Part shown: positions 38,679 to 49,300 of the stretch, in pieces
How positions within the stretch are numbered: position 1 is the first letter of the stretch
Layout of the letters: each line of letters begins with the position of its first letter
DNA from: Sphingomonas sp. QA11
Lineage (GTDB): Bacteria > Pseudomonadota > Alphaproteobacteria > Sphingomonadales > Sphingomonadaceae
DNA: 64,000 nucleotides
Assembly: GCF_028473665.1 (NCBI RefSeq)
Contig: NZ_CP098774.1
Span: 3,562,501-3,626,500, forward strand
Reading direction: 5' to 3'
Notes under the pieces: model-generated
Databases searched by the model: none
Seen by the model: only the letters and a program-made list of their open reading frames with translations
Told to the model about the DNA's origin: nothing
Position numbers and translations under genes: made by a program

Positions 38679-39919
38679 GCATAGCGGGGGCATCGCGATC
38701 GTTCACCTATGCGCCGCCGAAATCGGCCAACCGGTTCAGGCGGCTGTTCAGCGTTTCCATCACGCACAATTACTATACCCAGAACGAGGGGAAGTGTCCC
38801 GATTTTCGGGTGACGCCGACATCCTCGACCAGCCAGATCCTCGCGTCGCTCGGCATGGCCTTCAAGGATGAAGGCGCCGGGTTCAGCGTCTTTTATCAGC
38901 CCCAGGACCTGCACAACATCATCGACTATCTCCGGCACGATGCCCAGGATCCGGGGGGCCGGAACGGCTTCTGGAGCAGGCTTACCTTCCTTCTCTCACT
39001 CACCAATGCGGAATTCGTCGGCGTCACGGCGCTGCCGATCCAGACCACCCAGTCGCGGGCCAACCTCTTCGGCTGCAACCTTGACGCCCACCGGCGCGAC
39101 GGCGGCGGCCCTCCCGATCCGATTGCGCTCCTGTCGCAAGGCGATTTCATGGGTGCCGACGCACTTCACCCGGTGGTCGGCAACGAGCTAAATCTGACGG
39201 TGCCGCCCGGAACCCACCGTGTGATCGTGACCGATATTTCAGGTGCGGTCGTCATTCCCGCGCCCGGAACCGAACCGGCGGCGCTCGCCTCGACCGGCAT
39301 CGACGCCCCGAAGCGTGTATCGGTCGATCTCAGCGACCTGCCCTATGATCTCTACACAATCTCGCTTCAGGGCAAGGACGGGGATCCGATCAAGGCGCCC
39401 ACTTATCCGCGCGAGGTTCTCTATGTCCCGTCCGACGGCGAGAGCATGGTGCTGCTTGACATGCTGTTCACGCAACCGACGCGGGAGAGTGGCGGAATCT
39501 ATCCGATTCCGTCGCTATTCGAATCGGATCCGCCGCTTGGCGCCATCATCGAGCAGGCCTATCGGCTGCCGTTCGACGCACGTCATACCTATTGGCAATA
39601 TTACATCGTCTCCCAGGTTCCCGGGTCGCGCCTGAACGATCTGCGCATCGACGGATCGAATGCGCGGTTCAAGCAGGATCCGAAACCGGTGCTGTTGCCG
39701 GACGGTTCCGCCGCGATCCTGTTCAGGACCAGCGATCTGTTGCCGCTCCGCCAGAAATCCGGGCAGCGATTTCATCTCACCGGCCAGCGACGCGATGCGA
39801 GCGGCCAGAACAACGCGATCCTCGTGGCGCCGCTGCCGGTGGCGCCCGGGACGCCCGTCTGGCCCGGCCCTGTTGGTGAGAGCACGACAGGTACCTCGGA
39901 AATGTTTGTTTATGTCTGA
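38675..39919 (+). CDS. uncharacterised injection-system protein between terminator and sheath
   Basis: A 414-aa protein, no signal peptide or membrane helix. The N-terminal part has FSVSITHNYYTQ and SQILASLGMAFKDEGAGFSVFYQ; the middle is beta-rich (DLPYDLYTISLQGKDGD, REVLYVPSDGESMVL); the end has a YWQYYIVSQV-type strand and a Pro/Gly-rich tail. I recall similar unnamed proteins beside DUF4255 genes in other eCIS loci, but no function is known to me. The ATGA overlap with the DUF4255 gene argues that it is a structural or collar component made in step with it; an effector is the alternative. Confidence 0.7.
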   Translation: MSIAGASRSFTYAPPKSANRFRRLFSVSITHNYYTQNEGKCPDFRVTPTSSTSQILASLGMAFKDEGAGFSVFYQPQDLHNIIDYLRHDAQDPGGRNGFWSRLTFLLSLTNAEFVGVTALPIQTTQSRANLFGCNLDAHRRDGGGPPDPIALLSQGDFMGADALHPVVGNELNLTVPPGTHRVIVTDISGAVVIPAPGTEPAALASTGIDAPKRVSVDLSDLPYDLYTISLQGKDGDPIKAPTYPREVLYVPSDGESMVLLDMLFTQPTRESGGIYPIPSLFESDPPLGAIIEQAYRLPFDARHTYWQYYIVSQVPGSRLNDLRIDGSNARFKQDPKPVLLPDGSAAILFRTSDLLPLRQKSGQRFHLTGQRRDASGQNNAILVAPLPVAPGTPVWPGPVGESTTGTSEMFVYV

Positions 39920-39962
39920 CCCGGCGACTTCGGCCGCCTAACCGCAAGAGGAAAGCAACGTC

Positions 39963-41765
39963 ATGGCAACGAGCCTCAAGAAAGACCGGAAGACACCGGG
40001 CGTTTACGTCACCGAATTCGCGGCTTTCCCTCCTTCGATCGTCGGGGTCGCCACCGCGGTCCCGATCTTCGTCGGCTATACCGAGACCGCCAAGAACCCC
40101 TCGAACAACAAACAGATGTACATGCAGGCCGTGGAGATCAGTTCCATGGCCGATTATTACAGCTATTTCGGCTATGGGTTCGATACCAAGGGCATCGTCG
40201 GCGCGGGCACCGACACCGTGTATGATTTCGAAGCGGGTTCTTCGAACGGCGAGACGACCACCGTGAAGAACTATGTCGTCGGAACGACCGAGGACGGCAC
40301 CCACAAGATCTCGTTCGCCGCACAGTTCAACCTCTATTCCGCGATGCAATTGTTCTACGCCAATGGCGGCGGAAATTGCTTCGTCGTCTCGGTCGGCAAT
40401 TACTGGGGCACGCAGAGCGTAACGCCGGGCGGCACGGTGACCCCCGTGGACCAGAAGACGCTGCAGTCCGGCCTCGCCGTCGCCGCCGACACGCGGGGGC
40501 CGACGATGGTCGTGGTTCCCGACGCGTGCCTGCTGGTGAAGGTCAAGGAAGACGGCACTTACGACGCCAGCGGCTATGCCGCCGTGGCGGTCGACATGCT
40601 CAACCAGGCGGGCAAGCAGCAGGACCGCGTGGCGATCCTCGACCTGCCCGGCGCGCTCATCCCGGAGAACTGGAACTATGCCGGCATGCAGGAGCAGGCG
40701 AACGCGCTCTACACCTCGATCGCGCCGGCTGCGGCCAATTTCAGCTATGGCGCGTCTTACGGCCCGGCGCTCGAATCCTCGCTCCTCACCAGCAACGACG
40801 TTCTCTACACCAGCCTGACGGGCGCGACCGACAGCATCACCACCATGAACAATCTGCTGACGACTCAGCTGCTCGGCCTTTATCCGCCGACGGTCGACGA
40901 GACGGACAACACCAAGACCGATTATTCAGCCGATTTCGTGAATATCGCGGCCCGCATCGCCGCCGCCTTCCCGGTGGCGAAGACAGATATCACCGCGACC
41001 CCCGACACGGTGCCGGCGGATATCACCGGCACGACCGGCACGACCGACAAGCTGTTCGTATCGATGCCGGACGACGCGACCTACACGGCCCCCACCGACG
41101 CGGCGGGCATCAAGTCGCTCGACCAGTATCTGCTCAACGCCGTGCCGCTGCTCGGCAACATCCAGCAGATCCTCGCCGACAAGCTCAACGTCGTGCCGCC
41201 GAGCGGCGTGATGGCCGGTATCTGGACCCAGAACGATGCGCAGCGCGGTGTATGGAACGCGCCGGCCAATTTCTCCCTCAACGAAATCACCGCGCCCAAG
41301 GTGCTGCTCACCGACGATCAGCAAGGCGGCTTCAACGCGCCGCTCAACGGCAATGCGATCGACGTGCTGCGCGCGATGGTCAATCGCGGCACGGTCGTCT
41401 GGGGTGCGCGCACACTTGACGGCAACAGTCTCGACTATCGCTATATCCAGGTGCGCCGGACGCTCAACTATATCGAGCAGTCGATCAAGCAGGCGCTCCA
41501 GCAGTTCGTCTTCGCGGCCAATGACGGCGTCACCTGGGCAACCGTCACGGCGACGATCTCGAACTTCCTCACCGGCCTCTGGCAAGCCGGCGGCCTGATG
41601 GGCGACAAGGCGAGCGACGCCTTCACCGTCCAGTGCGGCGTCCCGCAGACGATGAGCGGGCTCGACGTGCTCAACGGCTACATGATCGTCAACGTCACCG
41701 TGCAGATGATCCATCCGGCCGAGTTCATCGAGCTGACCTTCACCCAGACGATGCAGGGCGTCTGA
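39963..41765 (+). CDS. contractile tail sheath protein (Afp2/3/4-like)
   Basis: A 600-aa phage-type tail sheath protein. The N-terminus RKTPGVYVTEFAAFPPSIVGV and AVPIFVGYTE, and the C-terminus VQMIHPAEFIELTFTQTM, are classic for eCIS sheaths; the C-terminal third (WGARTLDGNSLDYRYIQVRR, LNYIEQSIKQALQQFVF) is the interlocking core domain. It polymerises around the tube and contracts on firing. It is the only sheath gene in the locus, whereas Afp and PVC carry two or three. An AGAGGAAAG site precedes the ATG. Confidence 0.97.
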   Translation: MATSLKKDRKTPGVYVTEFAAFPPSIVGVATAVPIFVGYTETAKNPSNNKQMYMQAVEISSMADYYSYFGYGFDTKGIVGAGTDTVYDFEAGSSNGETTTVKNYVVGTTEDGTHKISFAAQFNLYSAMQLFYANGGGNCFVVSVGNYWGTQSVTPGGTVTPVDQKTLQSGLAVAADTRGPTMVVVPDACLLVKVKEDGTYDASGYAAVAVDMLNQAGKQQDRVAILDLPGALIPENWNYAGMQEQANALYTSIAPAAANFSYGASYGPALESSLLTSNDVLYTSLTGATDSITTMNNLLTTQLLGLYPPTVDETDNTKTDYSADFVNIAARIAAAFPVAKTDITATPDTVPADITGTTGTTDKLFVSMPDDATYTAPTDAAGIKSLDQYLLNAVPLLGNIQQILADKLNVVPPSGVMAGIWTQNDAQRGVWNAPANFSLNEITAPKVLLTDDQQGGFNAPLNGNAIDVLRAMVNRGTVVWGARTLDGNSLDYRYIQVRRTLNYIEQSIKQALQQFVFAANDGVTWATVTATISNFLTGLWQAGGLMGDKASDAFTVQCGVPQTMSGLDVLNGYMIVNVTVQMIHPAEFIELTFTQTMQGV

Positions 41766-41834
41766 TCGCGGCCAGGCGCGACACGCACTTTATCCAACCA
41801 TTCCAAATGACACGCCAAATAACAGGAGTTCATG

Positions 41835-42287
41835 ATGGCAGGCGAAGTAGAAGACGCAGTATGGCCACTTCCGAAATTCTATTTCTCGGTCGCTGGCTTT
41901 CCCACCGGCACGGTCAGCTTCCAGGAAGTGACCGGCCTAAGCACCGAGAATACGCCGATCGAATATCGGCATGGTGACAGCCCGAGCTTCTATCCGATCA
42001 AGATGCCCGGCCTCGGCAAGGTCGGCAACGTGACGATGCGCAAGGGCATCTTCATCAACGACACGACGCTGTGGACCTGGTTCGATTCGATTAAGCTCAA
42101 CACGATCGCGCGCCAGACCGTGGTGATCAGCCTGCTCGACGAGACCGCCGCGCCGAAGATGGTCTGGACCCTCAACAACTCCTTCCCGATCAAGGTCACC
42201 GGCACCGACCTAAAGTCGGAAGGCAATGAGGTTGCGGTAGAGAGCATCGACATCGCCTTCGAGACGATGGTCGTCTCGGCGCCGTAA
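41835..42287 (+). CDS. inner tube protein (Afp1-like, T4 gp19 family)
   Basis: A 150-aa tail tube protein: KFYFSVAGFPTGTVSFQEVTGLS, NVTMRKGIFIND, and a C-terminal SIDIAFETMVV strand. It forms the hexameric rings of the tube. AGGAG lies 6 nt before this ATG; an adjacent ATG at 41832 is possible. It is separated from the sheath gene by 66 bp and overlaps the next tube gene by one base (TAATG). Confidence 0.95.
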   Translation: MAGEVEDAVWPLPKFYFSVAGFPTGTVSFQEVTGLSTENTPIEYRHGDSPSFYPIKMPGLGKVGNVTMRKGIFINDTTLWTWFDSIKLNTIARQTVVISLLDETAAPKMVWTLNNSFPIKVTGTDLKSEGNEVAVESIDIAFETMVVSAP

Positions 42288-42814
42288 TGGTCACCGGCGT
42301 CTATATCCCGCCACCCGCCTTTTCCTTTACCGTGGCGGTGGCGGGAAGCGGCACGGCGCTGCAATTGTTGAGCGGCGCCGATGCCAGCTTCCAGGAAGTA
42401 TCGGGGGTCGACGCCAAGATCGAGGTCGAGACGGTGATCGAGGGCGGCGAGAACCGCTTCGCGCACCAGCTTCCGGGGGTCACCAAATCCCCCAATCTCG
42501 TATTGCGGCGCGGTTATGTCACTGCGCCGTCCTTCCTTGCGGAATGGGCGGCGCAGACGGTCGGATCGACGTTGAACGAGCCGATCCTGACCCAGACGAT
42601 CGTCGTCATGCTGCTTGGGCCGAACCGCATCCCGCTGGTTGCCTGGACCTTCGACCGCGCCTGGCCGGTGCGCTGGGTCACCGGCCCGTTCGATTCGAAG
42701 AAGAACGACGTGCTGACTGAAGTGCTCGAATTTTCCTACTCGACCGTCACGCGCATGCCGCTGAACGAGGCGGTGAGCATGGTGCCGGCGGTGTCGGCGC
42801 TGATCGGTTACTGA
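42287..42814 (+). CDS. second tube protein (Afp5-like, T4 gp19 family)
   Basis: A 175-aa paralogue of the main tube protein: FSFTVAVAG, DASFQEVSGVDAKIEVETV, NLVLRRGYVTAPS, FDRAWPVRWVTGPFDSKKNDV and a VLEFSYSTVTR strand. In Afp/PVC the Afp5-type tube protein starts the tube on the spike. The ATG overlaps the previous stop. Confidence 0.93.
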   Translation: MVTGVYIPPPAFSFTVAVAGSGTALQLLSGADASFQEVSGVDAKIEVETVIEGGENRFAHQLPGVTKSPNLVLRRGYVTAPSFLAEWAAQTVGSTLNEPILTQTIVVMLLGPNRIPLVAWTFDRAWPVRWVTGPFDSKKNDVLTEVLEFSYSTVTRMPLNEAVSMVPAVSALIGY

Positions 42815-42825
42815 AAGGGCACGAC

Positions 42826-43029
42826 ATGCCGTTGCATATCAGTGAGATAGGGGTCCGCATGGCAGTGCGCGATCCCGGCGAGGCGCCACCCACCGGGGGC
42901 TCGGGCGGCGGCGGGAGCGGATGTGGCGCATCGTCCTCCGGGTCCATGACCGGCCCCCAGCGGGAGGCGCTGGTGGAGGATTGCGTGCGCGCTGTACTGC
43001 GCAGCCTGAGCCTGCGCGAGACGCGCTGA
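42826..43029 (+). CDS. DUF5908 small injection-system protein (Afp6-like)
   Basis: A 67-aa protein with the DUF5908 pattern: an N-terminal PLHISEIGVRMAV strand and a C-terminal helix ALVEDCVRAVLRSLS. The middle is a Gly/Ser-rich linker longer than usual. Afp6-type proteins are conserved in eCIS loci; their role is poorly defined. It lies 11 bp after the second tube gene and one base before the LysM gene. Confidence 0.85.
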   Translation: MPLHISEIGVRMAVRDPGEAPPTGGSGGGGSGCGASSSGSMTGPQREALVEDCVRAVLRSLSLRETR

Positions 43030-43030
43030 A

Positions 43031-43741
43031 ATGACATCGGGCAGCCTAGAGCGCATGGTCGTCACGGCCTATTCCGACGCGCAATATAACAGCCAGACCG
43101 GGCTGCCCTTCACGGTGTGGATCAACCCGGCCAGCTACACGCACGATTTCACGATCTGCTATGCTGATCGTCAGGCACCGGGCAGCAACGGCCCCTCGCC
43201 CGAGTATAATCGCGTCGGGCAGGAAAGCATTTCGTTCGACCTGGTCTTCGACGCCACCGGCGTCATCCCCCCGCCGATACCCGGCACGCCCTTGCCGACC
43301 GATGGCGTGGCGGGGCTGATCGACAGTTTCATCAAGCTGGTCGCGACCGTCAACGGCGTCATCCACCGGCCGAACTACATCAAGCTTTCCTGGGCTCAGC
43401 TTCAGTTCCAGTGCGTGCTGAGCAAGCTGAAGATCACCTATACCCTGTTCAAGCCGAACGGCACGCCGATCCGGGCCAAGGTTGCGGCGACCTTCATGTC
43501 CTTCGCCAGCGAGAAGCAACTGGCCGCCGAGGCCAATATGACCTCGCCCGACCTGAGCCATCTCGTCACCGTGGTGGCTGGCGACACGCTTCCCGATCTG
43601 TGTCACCGTATCTACGGCACCAGCACCTATTATCTGAAGGTCGCGGCATTCAACGGCCTGCTCGGCTTCCGCCGGCTCGAGCCGGGCATGCAACTGGTGT
43701 TCCCTCCGCTCAAGGGTGCGAGCACGGAGACGGGAACATGA
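43031..43741 (+). CDS. LysM-containing tube-to-hub adaptor (Afp7-like)
   Basis: A 236-aa eCIS tube-adaptor protein. The N-terminal domain (LPFTVWINPASYTHDF ... ISFDLVFDATGVI) is beta-rich, and the C-terminus carries a LysM motif (VVAGDTLPDLCHRIYG to LEPGMQLVFPPL, residues ~177-227) as in T4 gp53-like adaptors. It joins the tube to the spike hub. The stop overlaps the VgrG-like start (ATGA). Confidence 0.92.
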   Translation: MTSGSLERMVVTAYSDAQYNSQTGLPFTVWINPASYTHDFTICYADRQAPGSNGPSPEYNRVGQESISFDLVFDATGVIPPPIPGTPLPTDGVAGLIDSFIKLVATVNGVIHRPNYIKLSWAQLQFQCVLSKLKITYTLFKPNGTPIRAKVAATFMSFASEKQLAAEANMTSPDLSHLVTVVAGDTLPDLCHRIYGTSTYYLKVAAFNGLLGFRRLEPGMQLVFPPLKGASTETGT

Positions 43742-45537
43742 CCGCGCCCTCCCCCACCCAAACCGCCGGCGCGCTGGTCGCCACCACCATCACGGCGGAC
43801 GGCAAGGCACTCGACAGCGCTTATCAGGTCGTCTCGATCGACATCTGGACCGGGGTCAACAAGCTGCCCCAGTGCCGCGTGGTGATCTCCGACGGGAGCC
43901 CGTCCGAGGCGACCTTCCCGATCAGCGAGACCGATGCGCTGATCCCGGGCAAGCCGCTGACGATCGCGCTCGGCTATGATTCGAGCGAGACCCTGGTCTT
44001 TTCCGGCACCATCTATCGCCAGGGCCTTCAGGTCACCCAGGACGGCCCCTCCCGCCTCGTCGTCGATGCGACCGACAAGGCGATGGCGATGACGCTCGCG
44101 CGCAACAACGCCATCTTCGAGAAAATGACCGACAGCGACGTCATCAAGAAACTGATCGGCGCGGCCGGGCTGAAGGCGACCGTCACCACGACCTCGCCGG
44201 TCCAGCCGTCGATCGTCCAATATTACGCGTCGGACTGGGATCTGATGCTGATCCGCGCCCAGTTGAACGGCATGGTCGTGATCGTGTCGTCCGGCGAGGC
44301 AACGGTGGCGCCGCCCGATACCAGCAAGGCGCCGGTACTCAGCCTCACCTATGGCGAATCGATCCTCGATTTCCGCGCCGCCATGGACGCGTCGACTCAA
44401 TATACCGCCGGCGCGATCCAGAGCTTCGCCTGGGATCCGGCGACGCAGGCACTCGCGACATCGGGTCAGGCAAGCGCCAGCGTGACCACGCCGGGCAACA
44501 TCTCGTCGGACCAGCTCGCCAAGGTGTTCGGCATCTCGACCTATCCGCAACAGACCGCGGGCACGCTCGAAAAGGCCGATCTTACCGACTGGTCCTCGGC
44601 CGAGCTGCTCAAGGCGAGGCTCGCCAAGATCCGCGGCGAGATCCGCTTCCAGGGCAACGCGCTGGCCAAGACCGGATGCATGGTCACCCTCGCCGGGCTG
44701 GGTGCCCGGTTCAACGGCGACGCCTATGTCTCGGCGGTCCATCAACATGTCGCCGAGGGCCTGTGGATGACGACGGTGGAGATCGGCCTCTCCCCGCAAT
44801 GGTTCGCCGCCACCGCACCCGAGGTCGCGGCGCCCGGAGCCGCCGGCCTGTTGCCGCCGGTCGTCAATCTGCAGACCGGAATCGTGATGAAGATCGACGG
44901 CGATCCGGACGGCGAGTTCCGCGTCCAGGTCAAGCTGCCGTTGCTCCAGGCGGGGGACCTGGGCGTCTGGGCGCGGCTGGGAAGCTTCTATGCCTCGAAC
45001 CAGATTGGCGCCGAATTCTACCCCGAGATCAACGACGAAGTGGTCGTTGCCTTCATGAATGGCGATCCCCGTTTCCCGGTCATCGTCGGCAGCCTGTACA
45101 GCAAGAAGAATCCTCCCCCGATCGCGCCCGAGGCGAAGAACAACCAGAAGGCGATCGTCACAAGGGGCAAGCTGCGCATCGATTTCTTCGAGGATCTCCC
45201 CGCGGTCGAGGTCTCCACCCCCGCCAAGCAGAGCATCCGGCTGGACGACAAGGCGAAGACGGTGACGATCAAGGACATGCACGACAACAGCATCACGATG
45301 GAGGCCGGCGGCATCACCATCGCCAGTGCCGCCAAGCTCACCCTCACCGCCAAGACCGACGTCGCGATCACCGCGCAGGGCAAGGTCTCGATCAAGGGAA
45401 CCTCCGGCGTCGAGATTGCGGGCCTCACCATCAAGGCCAATGCCGACACCAGTTTCGCCGCCCAGGGCTCGGCCGAGGCCAAGCTGACGTCGAGCGGCAT
45501 GGTCACCGTCCAGGGCGGCCTGGTGAAGATCAATTGA
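43738..45537 (+). CDS. VgrG/gp27-gp5-like spike hub protein (Afp8-like)
   Basis: A 599-aa spike protein. Residues 1-370 form the gp27-like hub. An OB-fold of gp5 type spans ~381-460 (GIVMKIDGDPDGEFRVQVKL, FYPEINDEVVVAFMNGDPRFPVIVGSLY). The rest is a triple-stranded beta-helix needle with repeats such as AKLTLTAKTDVAITAQGKVS. It binds the PAAR tip protein encoded next and carries no extra enzymatic domain. The ATG overlaps the LysM gene stop; the frame is open further upstream, but only as a shadow of that gene. Confidence 0.95.
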   Translation: MTAPSPTQTAGALVATTITADGKALDSAYQVVSIDIWTGVNKLPQCRVVISDGSPSEATFPISETDALIPGKPLTIALGYDSSETLVFSGTIYRQGLQVTQDGPSRLVVDATDKAMAMTLARNNAIFEKMTDSDVIKKLIGAAGLKATVTTTSPVQPSIVQYYASDWDLMLIRAQLNGMVVIVSSGEATVAPPDTSKAPVLSLTYGESILDFRAAMDASTQYTAGAIQSFAWDPATQALATSGQASASVTTPGNISSDQLAKVFGISTYPQQTAGTLEKADLTDWSSAELLKARLAKIRGEIRFQGNALAKTGCMVTLAGLGARFNGDAYVSAVHQHVAEGLWMTTVEIGLSPQWFAATAPEVAAPGAAGLLPPVVNLQTGIVMKIDGDPDGEFRVQVKLPLLQAGDLGVWARLGSFYASNQIGAEFYPEINDEVVVAFMNGDPRFPVIVGSLYSKKNPPPIAPEAKNNQKAIVTRGKLRIDFFEDLPAVEVSTPAKQSIRLDDKAKTVTIKDMHDNSITMEAGGITIASAAKLTLTAKTDVAITAQGKVSIKGTSGVEIAGLTIKANADTSFAAQGSAEAKLTSSGMVTVQGGLVKIN

Positions 45538-45559
45538 CCCAGCGCGAGGAAACCACGCC

Positions 45560-45859
45560 ATGCCCCCCGCCGCGCGCGTGACCGATTTCCATGCCTGCCC
45601 GATGGTGACGCCGGGCGTGCCGCCGATTCCGCATGTCGGCGGGCCGGTCACCGGCCCCGGCATGCCGAACGTGCTGATCGGCGGGCTTCCCGCGGCGTGC
45701 CTCGGCGATCTCTGCGTCTGTGTCGGACCGCCCGATTCAATCGTGAAGGGATCGGCCACGGTGCAGATCGGCGGCCGGCCGGCGGCGCGGATGGGGGACA
45801 GCACGGCCCATGGCGGCTCCATCGTGATCGGCATGCCGACCGTGATGATCGGGGGCTAG
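45560..45859 (+). CDS. PAAR-repeat spike tip protein (Afp10-like)
   Basis: A 99-aa PAAR protein: PPAARVTDFHACPM, IPHVGGPVTGPGMPNVLIGG, two Cys near DLCVCVG, and PAARMGDSTAHGG with the typical final VMIGG. The conserved histidines and cysteine would bind the metal at the sharp tip. It lies between the spike gene and the gp25 gene (3-bp gap), with no toxin domain attached. Confidence 0.94.
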   Translation: MPPAARVTDFHACPMVTPGVPPIPHVGGPVTGPGMPNVLIGGLPAACLGDLCVCVGPPDSIVKGSATVQIGGRPAARMGDSTAHGGSIVIGMPTVMIGG

Positions 45860-45862
45860 GCG

Positions 45863-46297
45863 ATGGCCGACGAAATCTCGATCTCCCAGAGCTTCCTCGG
45901 CACCGGCTGGACCTTTCCGCCCACTTTCGATCGTCAGCTCGCTTCGGTGGAGATGTCGAGCGACGTCGAGAACATCAAGGAGTGCCTATGGGTGCTGTTC
46001 TCGACGGCATTGGGCGAGCGGATCATGGCAGCCACCTATGGCACCGGCCTGCGCCTCAAAGTCTTCGATTCGCTGACCGAGACGCTCGCCAACGACATCC
46101 GCTCGCTGGTCGCCAAGGCCATTCTCGACTGGGAACCGCGGATCGACGTGGGGCGGATCGACATCGAGGAAGTCTCCCCCCTGAACGGCGAACTCGCGAT
46201 CTCGATCGATTTCATCGTCCGCCGCACGAACGCGCGCAGCAACCTGGTCTTTCCGTTCTATCTGAACGAGGCCACGCTTGCGCCGCCACCGATGTGA
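45863..46297 (+). CDS. gp25-like baseplate wedge protein (Afp9-like)
   Basis: A 144-aa gp25/lysozyme-like baseplate protein with the family's ENIKECLWVLFSTALGERIM segment and the C-terminal DFIVRRTNARSNLVFPFYL. It starts sheath assembly from the baseplate. It has no lysozyme catalytic glutamate of its own. Eleven bp separate it from the first large baseplate gene. Confidence 0.94.
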   Translation: MADEISISQSFLGTGWTFPPTFDRQLASVEMSSDVENIKECLWVLFSTALGERIMAATYGTGLRLKVFDSLTETLANDIRSLVAKAILDWEPRIDVGRIDIEEVSPLNGELAISIDFIVRRTNARSNLVFPFYLNEATLAPPPM

Positions 46298-46308
46298 GGT
46301 GACGGGCG

Positions 46309-49300
46309 ATGACCGCGCTGGATGACGTTCGTGCCCTGAACGACGCGCCGAGCCAGCGCGATCGCCAGCGCGCGGCACCGGCGCCCGCGCGGGTCGAGGT
46401 CGACGGACGCAGCCTGGCCGACCTGCTCGCCTTTGCCGGCGAATATGGTGCTCTCATCACCTTCTACGACCTCACCAACCAGCCCGATGGCGACTGGTCG
46501 GTCTTCTTCCTGAGCGATCCAGCCATCGCGCAGGCGCGCTATGCCAGCCTCGATCTCGACGAGATCCGCGCCACGTTCGACCAGATCCTGGTCGACCTGC
46601 GTGCCGCGGAGGGCGCCGAAGAGCGCATCGATTCCCTGCGCCCCGCGCTCGTCGCGATCTTGCGGCTGATCCGGATCCTCACCCGGAGCAAGGCGGATTA
46701 CGCCAATCTCCAGCCGGCGCTGGCCGCGCTGGCGGGCTCGGACCGCCGCGATATCCTCGCCGCCCCGGCGCGCAGCCTGGCGACGCATCTCGGCGGCAGC
46801 GCGCCCGAAGACGCGGTACGCCTCAATTCCGGCGGATGGTTTCCTACCTTTCTCGATCGCCTCGAGGATCTGTTCTCCACGATCCTCACGGCGCTCGGGC
46901 AAGGGCGCGATGCCGCGCTGCGCGCGATGGAAAGGTCCTTCGAGGACCCGTCGCATGCGCCGCAATCCGGCCTCTATGATGCCTTTGCCAGGCTGTTCCA
47001 GCACGCGCAGAACGCGATCAACCACTTCCCCGCGCGGCTGATCGACTTCTACCAGTCCGACATCCTGCGCCAGACCGGCCGGGCTGGCACGCCCGACACG
47101 GTGTGCCTTACCTTCACCCCCGCAAAGGGCGTGACTCATGTCGAATTGCCGCACGACACAAAATTCCTCGCCGGGACCGACGCTGACGGCGAGGAGATCG
47201 CCTATGCGCTCGACGCCGCCTTCACCGTGGATCTCGCGTCCATCGCGGCGCTGCGCACGCTGACCGTGACCTCGGACATGGCCGCCGTGGGAACCTCTCA
47301 TCTTCCCGCGCAGGTTCTGACCGGCGTCGTCGCCCTGTCGGAAAAAGCGCCGGCGATCGCCACGCCCTTCCCGTTGTTCGGTGCAACCCATCCCGGCACC
47401 TCCGGAGTCCTGACGACGACCAAGGCTACCCTCGGCTTCGCCGTCGCCAGCCCGACGCTGATGCTCGCCGGCGGAACCCGCGCGGTCACCCTCGCGCTGA
47501 AGATGGCGCCGGACAGCCTGACGGCAGTGAACGAGATACTCAAGGGCATCGCCGCAACCACCGGCATCCTGGCGGAGGACGCCTTCATCCAGCTGATGCA
47601 GACAGCGTTCGCCCTGCGCTATTCGACGGCGGGCGGCTGGATCGATATCGCCCGGTATCAGGTCTCCCCGCCCGGCGACGATTATCCGCTGTTCACCCTG
47701 TCGTTCGTGCTCGACACCGATGCCGATCCGCTGGTCGCGCTCTCCACCCAGCCGGCCGCGACCGACGCCGTGCCGCCAGCCGCCGACAGTGCCGTCCCCG
47801 ACATGAACGTGCCGACGCTGGTCGCCGACCTGCTACAGGAACCGGTGACGCTGAAAGGGCCTTGCGGAAACATCACCGTCTATCCCTATTCGCTCCTCGC
47901 GACGATGCGGCTCTCGACGCTAGCGATCGACGTCGAGGTGGTCGGCCTTACCGATCTCCAGGCGTCGACGCCGACCGGGCCGATCGATACCAGCCAGCCC
48001 TTCCTGGTCTTCGGATCGCCCCCGGTCCAGGAGGCGACGCTGCAGATCGCCGCGCCGGAACTGTTCATCAAGCCGGTGGACAGTTTCGAGCTGACGATCG
48101 AATGGTTCGGCCTGCCGGTGACCAGCACCGGCTTCCGAGGCTATTACAAGGCCTATGTCATCGACGCCGATGGCAAGACGGTGCCGCCGGGAACCCAGTT
48201 CGACAATCAAAGCTTCAGGGCGAAGCTCGACGTCTTCAACCCCGGCCTGTGGCAGACGTCCGATCCGGCGCATTATCTGTTCCAGACCGGCGGACGCGTT
48301 CCGGTTCCGATCGTCGACGCCAGTATCGATCCCACCACAGAGCTGGTCGCGACGGTCGAGCCCCGCACCCCGCCCCCCTATTACGATCCGACCCTGAGCA
48401 CGGTGTGCCTGTGCCTCAGCCAGCCCAAGACCGCCTTTGGCGACGTACTCTACGCGCCGAACGTGATGGCGGCATCGGTGCGGTTGACCGCGGCGGCATC
48501 GGCCTGCGCGCAGCAATGCGGGCAACCGGACAAGACCCATCCCGTCATCACGCATCTCGCGCCGATCATCGCGGCGAACGGCACCGCACCGGATGCGAGC
48601 CTGGAACCGTCGGTCCGCGCGGCGATCCAGCGCGCGGTCGCCAATCTGGACGGTGCCGCGCTCGAAGCGATCGAGGACGAGATCGCGGCGAACGACGCCG
48701 ATCCGGCAACCAAGGCTGACTGGCGCGCCAGCCTCTCATCGGCGCTCGGGGATGTCGACACGGCCGGCTTCCTCCGGCGGCTTCGCCGTATCTGGCAACC
48801 GACACCCGACGTCGCCAGCGTGCACGCCAGCCTCGACTCGTGGCTGGCGCAGAATGCGTCGACCATCGCCACGCCGACGCCCGCGCGGCTCGACAGCGCC
48901 CGCGCCTTGATCGATGCCGCATCGGGCGCGCTCGACGTGCAGGCCAGGGCAGCGGGCCGGCCAGCGGCGGTCGCCCGGCCCGTCACGGCGGCCGGCCTGC
49001 GCGACGTGCAGACCAGGCTCGCCTCCACGGATAGCAGCGATTGCATCGACAAGTGCATGAAGGGCACCGACCTGCTCGGCTTTCCCAACCAGCCCTGGCT
49101 GCCGATGGCGGCGAGCATCCAGGTCACCTACACCGCAACCACAGCCATACCGGCTCCCGTCACGACCAATGGACCTGACGACGCCGCGCCGCCCGCGACG
49201 CTGTTCCACCTGCTACCCTTCGACGGCGTGGAGCCGGTGCGATGGCAGACAGACGGGACAGTGCCGCTGCTCACCCCGATAGACCCCGCGGACGCCCTGG

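Noticed and set aside
43630..45834. Long minus-strand frame (734 codons) opposite the spike gene
   Set aside because: It is a high-GC antisense shadow: Arg/His/Asp-rich, no motif, and it covers three well-supported overlapping injection-system genes.
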